From positions 1 through 64,000 of the forward strand of contig JAREIK010010345.1 of assembly GCA_029783825.1 (NCBI GenBank): a DNA stretch of 64,000 bases, read 5' to 3'. The DNA comes from Sapria himalayana (taxonomy: Eukaryota > Streptophyta > Magnoliopsida > Malpighiales > Rafflesiaceae). A model generated the notes under the pieces. The model had not been told where the DNA came from. It saw only the letters and a program-made list of their open reading frames with translations, and did no database searches. Below are positions 37,200 to 48,594 of the stretch, in pieces (position 1 is the stretch's first letter; every line of letters begins with the position of its first letter). A program made the translations under genes and the position numbers.

Positions 37200-38015
37200 G
37201 CTTTTACATTGCTATGCTTGGTTTTTTTTTTGTTTAGATTTTAAGCAGAGAGCTAGATAAAAAGTAAGTTAGAAACATACAACATGAGGCTGGATTAAAA
37301 CATTTGGACAGAAGATTGTTTTAAGCAGTAGCATATATTTAGTGTCATGCATTACTGTGCTTGGGTTCTCTATCTAAAAAGCAAGCATGCTGGAGAAAAA
37401 ACATTGATAAACAGATAAGCTAAAAGAAAACCTAATGAATACATAAACCAATTTATATCATAATAGAAAGTTGGATAGCAACAAGAAGGGAAAGCATGAT
37501 TCATATATGATGTCTGTCTTATGTAATTCCTTTGCATTGTTGTGCTTGGTTTTTTGGTATGAAATGTAGGCATAGCTGGATACAAGCATGGATAAACATA
37601 TTCTTTGGGTTTTGTATTGCTATGATTGGTGGCTTTCTATCTAGATTTAAGGCAGACAGCTGGATAGCAAGATAGTTTGCATTGCTATGTTTGGTTTTTT
37701 TTGTCTGAAAAAATAAGCATGCTAGAGACAAGCATTGATAAACAGAAAGGCAGAAAAATATGACTTAAAGAATACAAAAACCTACATGAAATTATACCAA
37801 AGTATAAAGATGAATAGCTACAAGAAGGACAAACAAGATTGAGAATATAAAAGATAGCAAGATTCATATATCTGGTGTTTGTCTCATGTCATTTCATTTG
37901 CAATGTTGTTCTTGGTTTACTGGTATGAAATTCAGGCATAACTAGATACAAGCATAGATAAATAGAAAGATAGAAAAATAGACCAAAAGATTACATAAAC
38001 CAATTTAGAATTATA
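37200..38015 (+). repeat. Tandem repeats of ~330-410 bp in LINE-D 3' UTR
   Basis: Units beginning GCATTACTGTGCTTGG (37349) and GCATTGCTATGTTTGG (37679) align over about 300 bp, including AAGCATGCT, CATTGATAAACAGA, GATTCATATAT and TGGTATGAAAT words. Related starts are at about 37206, 37532, 37613 and 37900, so there are at least two large units with sub-repeats. Confidence 0.75.
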
Positions 38016-38490
38016 TTAAAGTATGTTGAAAAACACAAAGAAAAGCTAATAAAATCTCAGTAGCCAGTTCAAATTGATGAGAAGGATAAGGGCTTGGCAT
38101 AAAAAGGGGCAGTTTAATAACAAAATAGCATGGAAAAAGAAGATAAGGCTAGATAACGACACAAACAAAGTGAAACTCTTATGTAAATAAAACAAAACAG
38201 AAGCTAAACAGAAGAGAGGACTACATGAAGAAGGCAAGCCAGAAAAATAGTGAGCATCAAAGGCTAATAGATGGAAGAAAAAAGTTGAAGATTTTGAAAG
38301 TATTTGTAAAACAAAAGAAAGCTTTTTATTTATAGATAGATGACATGTATCTAGGTTATGTTTATGTTTTGTTAAAGACTTTACTGTGTAAGGCAATTAC
38401 TTATGTGTTGAAAATTTTAGTGAACCCATGATTATCCTCCAAAAAAAGTGAAGGTTTGTTAAATAATAAAACAACTTTTTTAAAAAAAAC
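38016..38490 (+). other. LINE-D 3' UTR end
   Basis: Non-coding, with a weakened 3' hairpin motif (38436-38455) and an A-rich run before tail T4. Confidence 0.65.
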
Positions 38491-41400
38491 TAAAAATAAA
38501 AAAAAAGAAAATAAAAAGAATATGAAGAATAAGAAGAATAAAAGAATAAAAGAATAATAAGAATAAGAAGAATAAGAAGAATAAGAAGAATAAGGAGAAT
38601 AAGAAGAATAAAAAGAATGTGAATAATAAGTAGAATAAGAAGAATAAGAAATATAAGAAGTATATAAAAAAAGAAGAAGAATATGAAAAATATGAAGAAT
38701 CAGAATAATAGAAAGATTAAAAAGAATAAGAAGAATAGTAGAAAAAGAAAAATAAGAAGTATAAGAAGAATAATAAGAATAATAAGAATAAAAAGTATAA
38801 AATTTATAAGAAGAATAAGAAAAATAAGAAGAATTGAGAATAACAGGGATAAGAAGAATAATAAGAATAAGAATAAGAAGAATAGAAATAATTAGAAGGG
38901 TAAGAAGTATAAGAAGGATAAGAAGCATATGAAATATAAGAATGGTTAGAAGGATTAGAAGGAAAAGAAGGATTAGAAGAAATAGAATGATAAAAAGAAT
39001 AAGAAGGATAACATCGATAACATGGAAAGAAGGATAGGTAGGATAAGAAAGATAAGAAGAATAATAAGAATAAGTAGAATAAGAAGAATAAAAAAAAGAA
39101 GAATAATAAGACTAAAAAGAATAAAAAAGTTAAGAATAATAAGATAAATAAGAAGAATAAGAAGACCTAAGAAGAAAAAGAAGAATAAGAAAAAAAAGAA
39201 CAATAAGAAGAATAAGAAGAAATAGAAGAATAAGATTATTAAAAGAATATAAAATTAGAAGAACAAGTAGAATATGAAGAATAATAAGAATAAGAAGATA
39301 AAAAGAATAAGTAATATAAGAAGAATAAGATAAATATGAAGATAAATGAAATGAAGAATGAGAAGAATAAGAACAAAAATAAGAATACAAAGAATGAAGT
39401 ATAAGAAGAATAATTATAATAAGAAGAAAGAAAAGAAGAAATAAGAAGAATAAGCAGAATAAGAAAGATAAGAAGAATAAGAAGGATAAAAAATATAAGA
39501 GAATAAGAAGAATGAGAAGAATAGTAAGAATAACAAGAATAAGAAGAATAAGAAAGATAAGAAGAATAAGAATAAAAAAAAATATGAGTAATAAATAGAA
39601 TAAAAGAATAAAAAGAATAAGAAGAATAAGAAGAATAAGAAGAATAAGAAGAATAAGAAGAATAAGAAGAGATAAGAAGAATAAGAAGAATAAGAAGAAT
39701 AAGAAAGAATAAGAAGAATAAAGAATAAGAAGAATAAGAAGAATAAGAAGAATAAGAAGAATAAGAAGATAAGAATAAGAAGAATAAAAAGAATAAGAGG
39801 AATAGGAAGAATAAAAATAATAAGTATAAGAAGATAAAGAAAAAGAAGAAGAAAAGATGATTTAGAAGAATAAAAAGAATAAGAAGAATAAAAAAATTAA
39901 GAAGAATAAGAAGAATAAAAAAGAATAATAATAATAACAATATAATAATAATTATTATTATTTAGAATAAAAAGAAAAAGAAGAACAATAAGAATAAGAA
40001 GAATAAGAAGTATAAGAAAAATAAGAAGTATATGAAGAATATAAATAATAATTAGAATAAGAAGAATTAGAAGATACTGAGAATAAGAAGAATAAAAAAA
40101 TAAAAAATTAAGAAGAATAAAAAAAAAGAAGATTACAAATTATTAGATGAATAAAAATAATACAAAGAATAAGAAGAATAAAAAGAAGAAGAAATAGAAG
40201 AATAACAAAAAAAAGAAGAATGAGAAAAATAAAAAGATAAAGTTTTAATTAGAGCAATAAGTAAGATAAGAAGAATAAGGTGAATATGAAGAATAAGAAA
40301 AATATAAAGAATATGAAGAATAAGAAAAATAAGAAGAATAAGAAGAATAAAAAGAATAAGAAGAATAAGAAGAAAATGAAGAATAAGAAGAAAATTAAGA
40401 ATAAGAAAAATTAGAAGAAAATGTAAATTAAGAAGAATAAGATGAATATGAAGAATAAGAACAATATAAAGAATATGAAGAATTTGTAGAATAATAAGAA
40501 TAAAAAAAAATAAGAAGAATAATGAGAATAATAATAATTTAAAAAAATAAGAAGTATAAGAAGAATAAAAAAAATAAATAATATAAGAAGAATAAGATGA
40601 ATAAAAATAATTAGGAGAATTTGAAGAATAAAAAAAAAGAAATAAAAGAATAAGAAGAATAAAATAATAAAAAGTATAAAAAGAATAAAAATAATAAAAA
40701 GAATAAGTAGTGGAATAAGAATAAGAAGAATTTGAAGAATAAAAAAAATAAGAAAAATAAGAAGAACAAGAACAATAAGTAGAATCAGAATAATAAGTTG
40801 ATTATAAGAATAATAAGAAAAAGAAGAATAAGAAGAATAATAATAATAATAGGAAGATAGCAAATAAAATAAGAATAAGATTATTAAGATGAATTATAAG
40901 AATAAGTACAATAAGAAGAAAAGAATAAAAAAAAGAAAAAGAAGAAGTAATATAAGAAGAATAAAATGAATAAGAATAATAATAATAATAATAATAATAT
41001 GAAGAATAAGAAGAAAAATAAGAATAATAAGAAAAAGAAGAACAAGAAGGAAAGTAGAATAACATAAATATGAAGAATAAGTAGAATAAGAAGAATATAA
41101 GAAGATAAGAAAAAATGTAAGATTATGAATAATAAGAAGAATAATAAAAAACAAAAGATTAAAAAGTATAAGAAGAATAATAAAAAATAGAATAATAATA
41201 ATAATAAGTAGAATAATGAGATAAAAAAAATAAGAAGAAAAATAAAAATAAGAAAAATAAATGAATAAGAATAAAAAGAAGAATAAGAAGAAGAAAACGA
41301 ATAAAAAGAAAATGAAGAATGTGAATAATAAGTAGATTTAGAAGAATAAGAATAATAACAAGAAATAGAAAATAAGAAGAAATAGAAGAATAAGAAGAAT

Positions 41401-41866
41401 TAGAAAAATAAGTAGAATAAGAAGAATAAGTAATATAAAAATAATAAAATGAATAAGAAGAATAAGAAGAATATGAATAAAAAGAAGAATAAGTAGAAAA
41501 ATAAGAATAAGAATAATTAGTAAAATACTAATATTAATAAGAAAAAGAATAATAAGAGATAGAATACAAAAATGATAAGAATTTAAATAATGAAAATAAT
41601 TAAAAGAATAAGAAGAATAAGAAACATAAGTAGAATGATAAGAATTTGAATAATGAGAAGAATATGAAGACTAAGAAAAATAATAAGAATAAGAAGATAA
41701 AGGAGAATAAGAAGAAAAAGAAGAATACGAAGAATACGAATAATAAGAAGAATAAGAATAATAAGAAAAAATTGAAGAATAAGAAGAATAAGAAGAATGC
41801 AAATAATAAGTAGAATAAGGAGAATAAGAAGAATAAAGAGAATAAAAAGAATAATGAGAAGGACAA
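38491..41866 (+). repeat. Tail T4: (TAAGAA)n-type microsatellite of LINE-D
   Basis: About 3.4 kb of AAGAATAAGAAG sequence, with a GGATTA/GGATAA patch at 38940-39060 and local duplications (for example 40253-40320 and 40430-40500). At 41866 the purine strand switches abruptly. Confidence 0.9.
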
Positions 41867-43264
41867 TACTTGTTGTTTTTATTCTTAATTTTATTCTTAT
41901 TCTTGTTATTATTGTTATTCTTTTTATTCTTCTTATTCTTCTGATTCTTCTTATTAATCTTATTTCTTCTGATATTATTTATTATTCTAATTATTAGTCT
42001 TCTTGTTCTTCTTCATGTTCTTCTTCTTTTTATTCTTATTCTACTTATTTTTCTAATTATTCTTATACTTCTTAGTAATCTTGTTCTTCTTAGTAATCTT
42101 ATTCTTCTTAGTAATCTTATTCTTTATTTTCTTCTTTTTCTTCCTATTATTCTTATTCTTGTTATTATTATTTTTCTCCTTATTCTTCTTATTCTTATTA
42201 TTCATCTTAGTATTATTATTCTGCTTATTTTTCTTTTTTTCTTGTTCTTATTCTTTGTATCCATCTTATTTTTTTAAATATTCATATTCTTATTATTCAT
42301 ATTATTTTTATTATTCTTGTTATCCTTCTTGTCCTTCTTATCCTTATAATCATTCATATCCAATTTATCCTTCTTATACATCTAATACTTCTTTTCCTTG
42401 TTATCCATCTTATGCTTTTTATCCTTCTTATCATTCTTATTTTTTTTATTAATCTTCTTCAGTTTCTGTTCTTATTCTTTTTCTTATTCTTTTTCTTATT
42501 CTTTTTATTCTTATTATAACAGTTATTTCTTTTATAATTCTAATTCTTCTTATTCTTATTATTATTATTATTCTTATTATTCTTATTTTTTTTAATCTTC
42601 TTTCTCTTGTTATTCTTGTCATTCTTCTTATTCTTCTTATTCTTCTTATACTTCTTATACTTCTTATACTTCTTATTTTCTTATTCTTCTTATTCTTCTT
42701 ATTCTTTTTATTCTTCTTATTCTTCTTATTCTTATTATTCTTCTTATTCTTCTTATTCTTCTTACTATTATTATTATTATTATTATTATTCTTATTCTTT
42801 TTATTCTTCTTACTCTTTTTATTATTCATATTTTTCTTATTCTATTAATTCTTCTTATTCTTCTTATTCTTTTTTTCTTTTTATTCTTCTTATTCTACTT
42901 ATTCTTCTATTTCTTATTTTTCTTCTTATTCTTCTTATTTTTCATACTATTCTAATTATTCTTATTCATCTAATTCTTTATATATCTTTTATTTTTTTAT
43001 TTATCTTAATCTTTTTATTTTTCTTATTCTTCTTATTTTCCTTATTCTTCTTATTCTTTTATTCTTCTTATTTTTTATATTCTTTTTATATTTTTATTCA
43101 TTTTAGTTTTATTATATTACAAATTTTTCTAATTCTTTTAATTATTTTTTCTATTTTTTTCTTATTCTTCTTTTATTATTATTCTTTCTTGTACTATTTA
43201 TTCTAATTATTCTTCATATACTTAATATTCTTTTATTCTTCTTATTATTCTTATTCTTTTATCC

Positions 43265-43300
<36 letters not shown>

Positions 43301-44217
43301 TTCTAATTCCTCTTATTAATCTTATTCAACTTATTCTTCTTATTATTCTTATTATTCTTATTCTTCTTATACTTCTTATTATTCTTATTCTTCTTATACT
43401 TCTTATTCTTATTATTCTTATTATTCTTCTTATTATTCTTATACTTCTTATTCTTCTTCTTATTCTTATTCTTCTTATACTTCTTATACTTCTTATTCTT
43501 CTTATTCTTCTTATACTTCTTATTCTTCTTATTCTTTTTATTCTTCTTATTCTTCTTATTATTCTTATACTTCTTATTCTTCTTCTTATTCTTATTATTC
43601 TTATACTTCTTATACTTCTTATTCTTCTTATACTTCTTATTCTTCTTATTCTTTTTATTCTTCTTATTCTTCTTTTTCTTCTTATTCTAATTATTCTTCT
43701 TATTCTTCTTATTCTTATTATTCTTATTATTCTTATTCTTTTTATTCTTGTATTTTTTTTATTCAACTTATTCTTCTTAATCCTTTTATTCTTCTTATTC
43801 TTTTTATTCTTCATATTATTATTATTAGTATTTTTCTTCTTCTTATTCTTATTTTTCTTTATATTCATCTTAGTTTTCTTATTCATATTATTCTTCTTAT
43901 CTTCCTTATACTTCTTATTATTCTTATTATTTTTTTCTTCTTATTCTTCTTATTATTCTAATTCTTATTATTCTAATTCTTATTATTCTAATTCTTTTAT
44001 TCTTCTTAGACATCATACTCATGGTTTTCTTTTTTTCTTCTTATTTTCTTATTATTATTATTATTATTATTCTTTTTATACTTTTTATTCTTTTATTCTT
44101 TTTATTCTTCGTATTCTTCTTATACTTATTCTTTTTATTTTCATAATTCTTCATATTCATGTTATTTTTCTTATTCTTTTTATTCTTCTTATATTTCTTA
44201 TAATATTTTCTTATTAC
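41867..44217 (-). repeat. Tail T5: inverted (TAAGAA)n microsatellite next to LINE-E
   Basis: About 2.35 kb of TTCTTATTC sequence on the + strand. Segment 41958-43315 matches T3 29459-30761 in reverse order with shared variants. A recent ~126 bp duplication lies at 43430-43675. It joins LINE-E inside ORF2, not at a LINE 3' end. Confidence 0.9.
43430..43675 (-). repeat. ~126 bp higher-order tandem duplication in T5
   Basis: 43430-43555 and 43556-43675 are nearly identical blocks with the same order of TACTTC, TTATTA and CTTTTT variants, so the copy is recent compared with the rest of the tail. Confidence 0.75.
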
Positions 44218-46872
44218 CTAGCCCATATTTAGTTTTTATATATGACTCCCAAAGACTATCATTTTCTTTTAACCTCCACTAATTTTTACTTGCCCATGCT
44301 TTGGTCAAGTCATTTAGGATAATAAAACCTAAACAAGTCTCCTCCTTTGGGTAGCATAAGTCCCCCCATTTTTTACAGTACAACATATTCTTTCCTTCTT
44401 TTTTCTCCCATAAAAAATTAACCATTTCTCTTTCGAATTTCTTTTAATACTTTTTGGTGGTAGTATTGACATTAAAATGTATGCTAACGATCCTTGCAAC
44501 ACGTGCGAAATTAGTGATATTCTTCCTACCATGTTTAATAGGTCCTCTTTCCAACTCACAATTTTTTTATCTTATCTTTTCCACTAAGAATGGAAAATAT
44601 TCCTCCTTTACTCTACCTTCATATCGGGAAACCCAAATTTATTAACACCCCCTTCTTTTGTATTAAACCTATAACCCTTTTGATCTTTTGGGTAATATTT
44701 TCTGACATTTTTTCCGCTATCATAAATTGAAATTTATTTTTATTTAACATTTGCACTGATTCCTCTTTTGTTTGCAGCAGCCTCATAAGATCTTTCATAG
44801 AATGTCTGCTTGCATTTGTGAATTCTATTATATCATCCACATATGCCAGGCACCTTATTAGTGGTGTGTATCTAGGTTACTTATAAGCAAAAATACTACC
44901 ACTTTTCACTTCCTCTTTCAGATTTATTATAAAAATCTCTAAGTATATGTTAAACAGGGAAGGAGATAATGGATCTTCCTATCTTAGTCCCCTTGTTGGT
45001 TGAAACTTTCCACCTACTTTCCCATTTTTAAAAATTTTAACCTATACACTAGAAAAACACCTAAACATAATGTCTATCCATTATTCTCGAGAATCTCATC
45101 TTCCTCATAAAAAACATAAAATATCCCATTCAACTCTATTAAGTGCTTTTGACAAGTCTAACTTCATGATTACATTATACCCATTCACTTTTGCTCCTAT
45201 TTCTCTTATCAATTCTAATGCTAAATTGATATTTTCCATCATTAGCCTATTTCTGTTGAAGCCTACTTCCTCAAGGTATATAATTTTGGGAAGTATCATA
45301 CTGAGCCTATTATGGAGTATTTTAGCTAAGATCTTGTAAATTGTATTGCATAGGCTAATTGGCCTATAGTCTTCTCCTTTTTGTGGATTTGCTTTTTTGG
45401 GAATCAACACTATATATGAACTAGTCCATGCTTTAGTAATATTTGCACCTGGAAAGATCCATGCTATGGCTGCAACTATTTCATCTTTTATTATGCTCCA
45501 ACTACGTTGGAAAAAACCATTATTCAGCCATCTGGACTTGCAACACTATCTTTATTAGCATTAAATACAACCTCTTTCACCTCTTTTTCTCTTGATAGTA
45601 CTTCTAACATTTCATTATCCTATTCCATGACTTTTCTTTCAATTCTTTTCCATTAATGTAAGCCTTCTACAAGTGTTTGGCCCACATAAATAATCTCTGA
45701 AAAAACCTTTTAATTCATTTTTAATTTCTTCCTCTTTTTCTATCCATTCTCCATTTTCTTTTTTAGAGCCTTTTATTCCTATTTTTTGATTTCTAATTTT
45801 CGTCATTGTATTAAAAAACTTCGTATTTTTATCTCCATCTTTCAACCACTTAATTTTAGCTCTTTGTTTCCAATAGACTTGTTCCATATGCATTCTAAGT
45901 CTTAGTTCAGCTTTCGCTTTGCTAAGTTCTATTCTAGTTATGCTATCTTGCATTTCTTCATACTCTAGTTCTAGAGTAATTACTTTCTACTCAGATTCTT
46001 GTATTTTTTTGGTAATATTACCAAAAACCTTCTACTTACTAAGGACCAGACACACTCTTCGCAATATCTGTGCCAGTACTTGCATGGGATTGCCCAATAC
46101 TAGTTTTTCCCATGATTCTCTTATAATCACGTCAAAGTCCTTATGCATTCCCCACATATTTTTTAATTTAAAACCATTAGGTCTCCCATCTCTCTTCTGG
46201 AGTGTTACCAAGAGCAGGCTATGATCTGAGCATGTTCTGCTTAAATATTGCACCTTTATTCCCCCCAGCTTATCCAGCCATTGTGCATTAAATAGCACCC
46301 GATCAAGTCTAGACCATATTGCCCCTCTTTTCTTCCAGTTATTACACCAAGTGTAATTTGATCATAAAAATTTTGCCTCTATTAATTTTGCACTGGCAAT
46401 AGCATCATTAAAATGAGCTATCACTACTGAGTCAGAAGACCTTCCGCCTCTTTTCTCGGTATTGCTTCTAATCATATTGAAGTCCCCTCCTATAATTCAC
46501 GGCAACTTCATTGCGGCTAATTTATCCATTTTTAACCAAAGCATCTTCCTTTCTTCTTTTGCATTACTTGCATAGACTACTGAAAAGATGAGCTCTGGCT
46601 ATTTACCTATTTTAAAACTAACAATTTGATTAGTTTTTACAAAAATTTCAATGTCCATTGAATTATTCCACATAACCCAAATCTTACCATTACCATTTGA
46701 AAATGCCTTATGTAATCTTATCTTATTTTATATTTCTCAAGCTTATTTCTCTTACCATTGATTCGGCTAGGATAACAATTTTAAGTCTATGTATTTTAAT
46801 AAGTTTTCTAATTCTATTTATTGTAGGAATGTTCGTCACTCCTCTTCCATTCCAAAATAAACTATTCATCAT
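44218..46872 (-). pseudogene. LINE-E ORF2, truncated and broken
   Basis: Starts MMNSLFWNGRGV (46872). Endonuclease end and linker: SRLDRVLFNAQWLDKLGG region and RTCSDHSLLLV (about 46300-46190). Reverse transcriptase: KGEDYRPISLCNTIYKIL (about 45370), MKLDLSKALNRVEWD (about 45165), where the usual AFD is ALN, and YVDD at 44832-44843. The last recognisable part, the conserved GFI-type segment and WRLKENDSLW (about 44260), precedes the break into T5. RNase H is absent. Confidence 0.8.
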
Positions 46873-46874
46873 AT

Positions 46875-48479
46875 TTAAGTAAATATTGCTTGAGCTCTAG
46901 TTGTGCATTTGGAGTCATATATTACATTTAAATATTTTTTCATGCTTCCCGGTGGTTTGCTTGTGCTTGGTGGTGCTTGCTCTAGTTTCTTTTTTAAATA
47001 TAATTTTTCTAAACTCCTTTCCAAGTTTCTAATTTTTTCTATTTCATTTTCCCTGTTTTTTGGTATGTATCTAGGATGTTCATTCCGCACTAAATCATCA
47101 TTAGGTGCATTAATATCCAGCAATTGTTCTACCTTGTTATAGTTGGAAAATGGCCAGCTTTTTACCTATGATTCCTCCTCCGATAGGAGGTCATCCTCCG
47201 CCCAATTATGCTTTTCTATGTTCTTTTTTAAGTTTATCTCCACTCTCTTCTCCCTTCTCCTTCCTCTATGCCTTGCACCACTTTTTCTCCCTACTATTTA
47301 TATCCCTTCGGTCCCCCTTGGTATCTCCTCTAACCATCTTATAATCTCCTCCCTTTTACTTAAAGCTATCCCTTCCTCCTCTAACCATCTTCTAATCTCC
47401 TCCCTTTTACTTAAAGCTATCCCTTCCTCCTCTAACCATCTTCTAATCTCCTCCCTTTTACTTAAAGCTATCCCTTCCTCCTCTAAGCCCACCTCACCAC
47501 TCTCAACCTCTTTCGCTGCTTCCATTCCAGCCTCATTTACCCATTCTATCCCTCTTTCTCTAGGTCTATCCTTTCCACTCTCCTTATTTTCTCCCTCCCC
47601 TTCAACATTCCCTTCCCATCCTGCCTCTCTCCCCTCTTTTATCACCTCTCCCTCATCTTTTTCTCTTTCTAACTCCCCTTCCTTAGGCTCTCTTCTCACC
47701 CAAGCTTTTCCTCTACCTCTCTTATCCTCCTTACTTGCTACTTCCTCCTTCTTACTCCTACCTCCCACCATACATTCTTTTTGCTCGTGCCCCAATTTGT
47801 GGCAGTTTAGGCAGTAGTGGGGCATGGATTCTGAAATAATTTTTTGCCAGAATCCATTAATGAGGTCTCTGCCAACTCACACCATATTCGGAGGAAGAAC
47901 CTTGCAGTTAATTTCAATGCAAATCCTAGCCACACTCAACCTTGTCATGTAGGTCGTGGCTTCATCAATCAGCCATGGTTTACCCAAGCAAAGTGCTATA
48001 TAAAGAAGAAAATGCTTACTAAACATGTGATGGGGAAGCTTCGGCAGTGAGAACCATACCAGGGTTTGCACTGATTCTTCTGCTGCAGTAAAGTCAGACG
48101 ACCACTTGAGGATGCACATGGGATAACCAGCAACACTCAACTGCACTCTAATCCATACTCTAAGGAAGTCGTCTTCCTCTTTGAACTGGAAGAAAACGCG
48201 CTTCCCGTCATATATTGCAATTTTAACCACCTATCTTAATTTCAATGCCGCACTAAACCCATAAATATCTTTGTAACTCGATTTTCTATTGGAGAATTTT
48301 CCTACAAGTGTTAGCTTGAATGGTTCGGCAATCTTTGAAAACTCCTCTGTAAATATCACTACCGGTGATGCCTCTTTTCCGTCAAACCTCGGATAAAAGA
48401 GCGTAGTCTCTTTGTTTAATGAATTAAAAGATTTTTTTTTGTTGAAGAGATAATCCAAATTATACAATTTTGGCTTCAA
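46875..48479 (-). pseudogene. LINE-E ORF1, one frame with four stops
   Basis: The best preserved ORF1 here: a single frame of about 535 codons with only four in-frame stops (48231, 47877, 47298 and about 47150). The frame opens at a TTG that aligns with the ATG of LINE-B, so the start codon seems mutated. DUF4283-like region: ASPVVIFTEEF, AEPFKLTLVGKF, GYPMCILKW, LGKPWLIDEA. Complete CCHC knuckle at 47772-47813. A charged linker holds three copies of a 17-residue unit (LEEEGIALSKREEIRRW, 47330-47485). The C-terminus has IYDSKCTTRAQ. It stops 2 nt before the ORF2 ATG. Confidence 0.85.
47330..47485 (-). repeat. 51 bp x3 in-frame repeat in LINE-E ORF1
   Basis: Three nearly identical 51 bp units, each 17 codons (LEEEGIALSKREEIRRW), in the charged linker after the knuckle. 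The unit length keeps the frame, so expansion may have happened while ORF1 was coding. Confidence 0.9.
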
Positions 48480-48576
48480 ATTGAGCTCAAATTACATAAA
48501 AATGGTGGTTTCTCTCTCTAAAAGTGTACTTTCTCTCTCTATAAAGTTGAGAGCATTTTTTCAAAAAAAGAATAGT

Positions 48577-48594
48577 TTGTTCTTCTTCTTCTTT
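48577..48594 (-). repeat. Tail T6: very short GAA tail of LINE-F
   Basis: Only about 18 bp of GAAGAAGAA (read on the minus strand) separate the 3' end of LINE-F from the 5' end of LINE-E. This is the shortest LINE-to-LINE junction in the window. Confidence 0.8.

Larger units (their letters stand above)
31442..38490 (+). mobile_element. LINE-D, complete-length L1-type retrotransposon
   Basis: About 7.05 kb: 5' motif (31459-31486), ORF1 (about 31530-33018), ORF2 (33011-36990), a long 3' UTR with internal tandem repeats (36991-38490) and tail T4. The 5' end abuts T3. It is more decayed in its 3' hairpin (38436-38455) than the other copies. Confidence 0.85.
44218..48576 (-). mobile_element. LINE-E, 3'-truncated
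   Basis: Reads leftwards. Complete 5' end (motif at 48509-48556, abutting the short tail of LINE-F), ORF1 (48479-46875) and ORF2 as far as the region after the reverse transcriptase. The zf-RVT, RNase H, 3' UTR and 3' hairpin are missing, and the body joins T5 at 44218. Confidence 0.85.

Noticed and set aside
25331..44217. CRISPR-like array, telomere or centromere satellite
   Set aside because: Units are 3-6 bp, very degenerate, without spacers or a long monomer, and tied to LINE 3' ends.
41867..44217. T5 as an ordinary 3' tail made during insertion of LINE-E
   Set aside because: LINE-E lacks its own 3' module at the junction, and T5 matches the interior of T3, so a later deletion or rearrangement is more likely.
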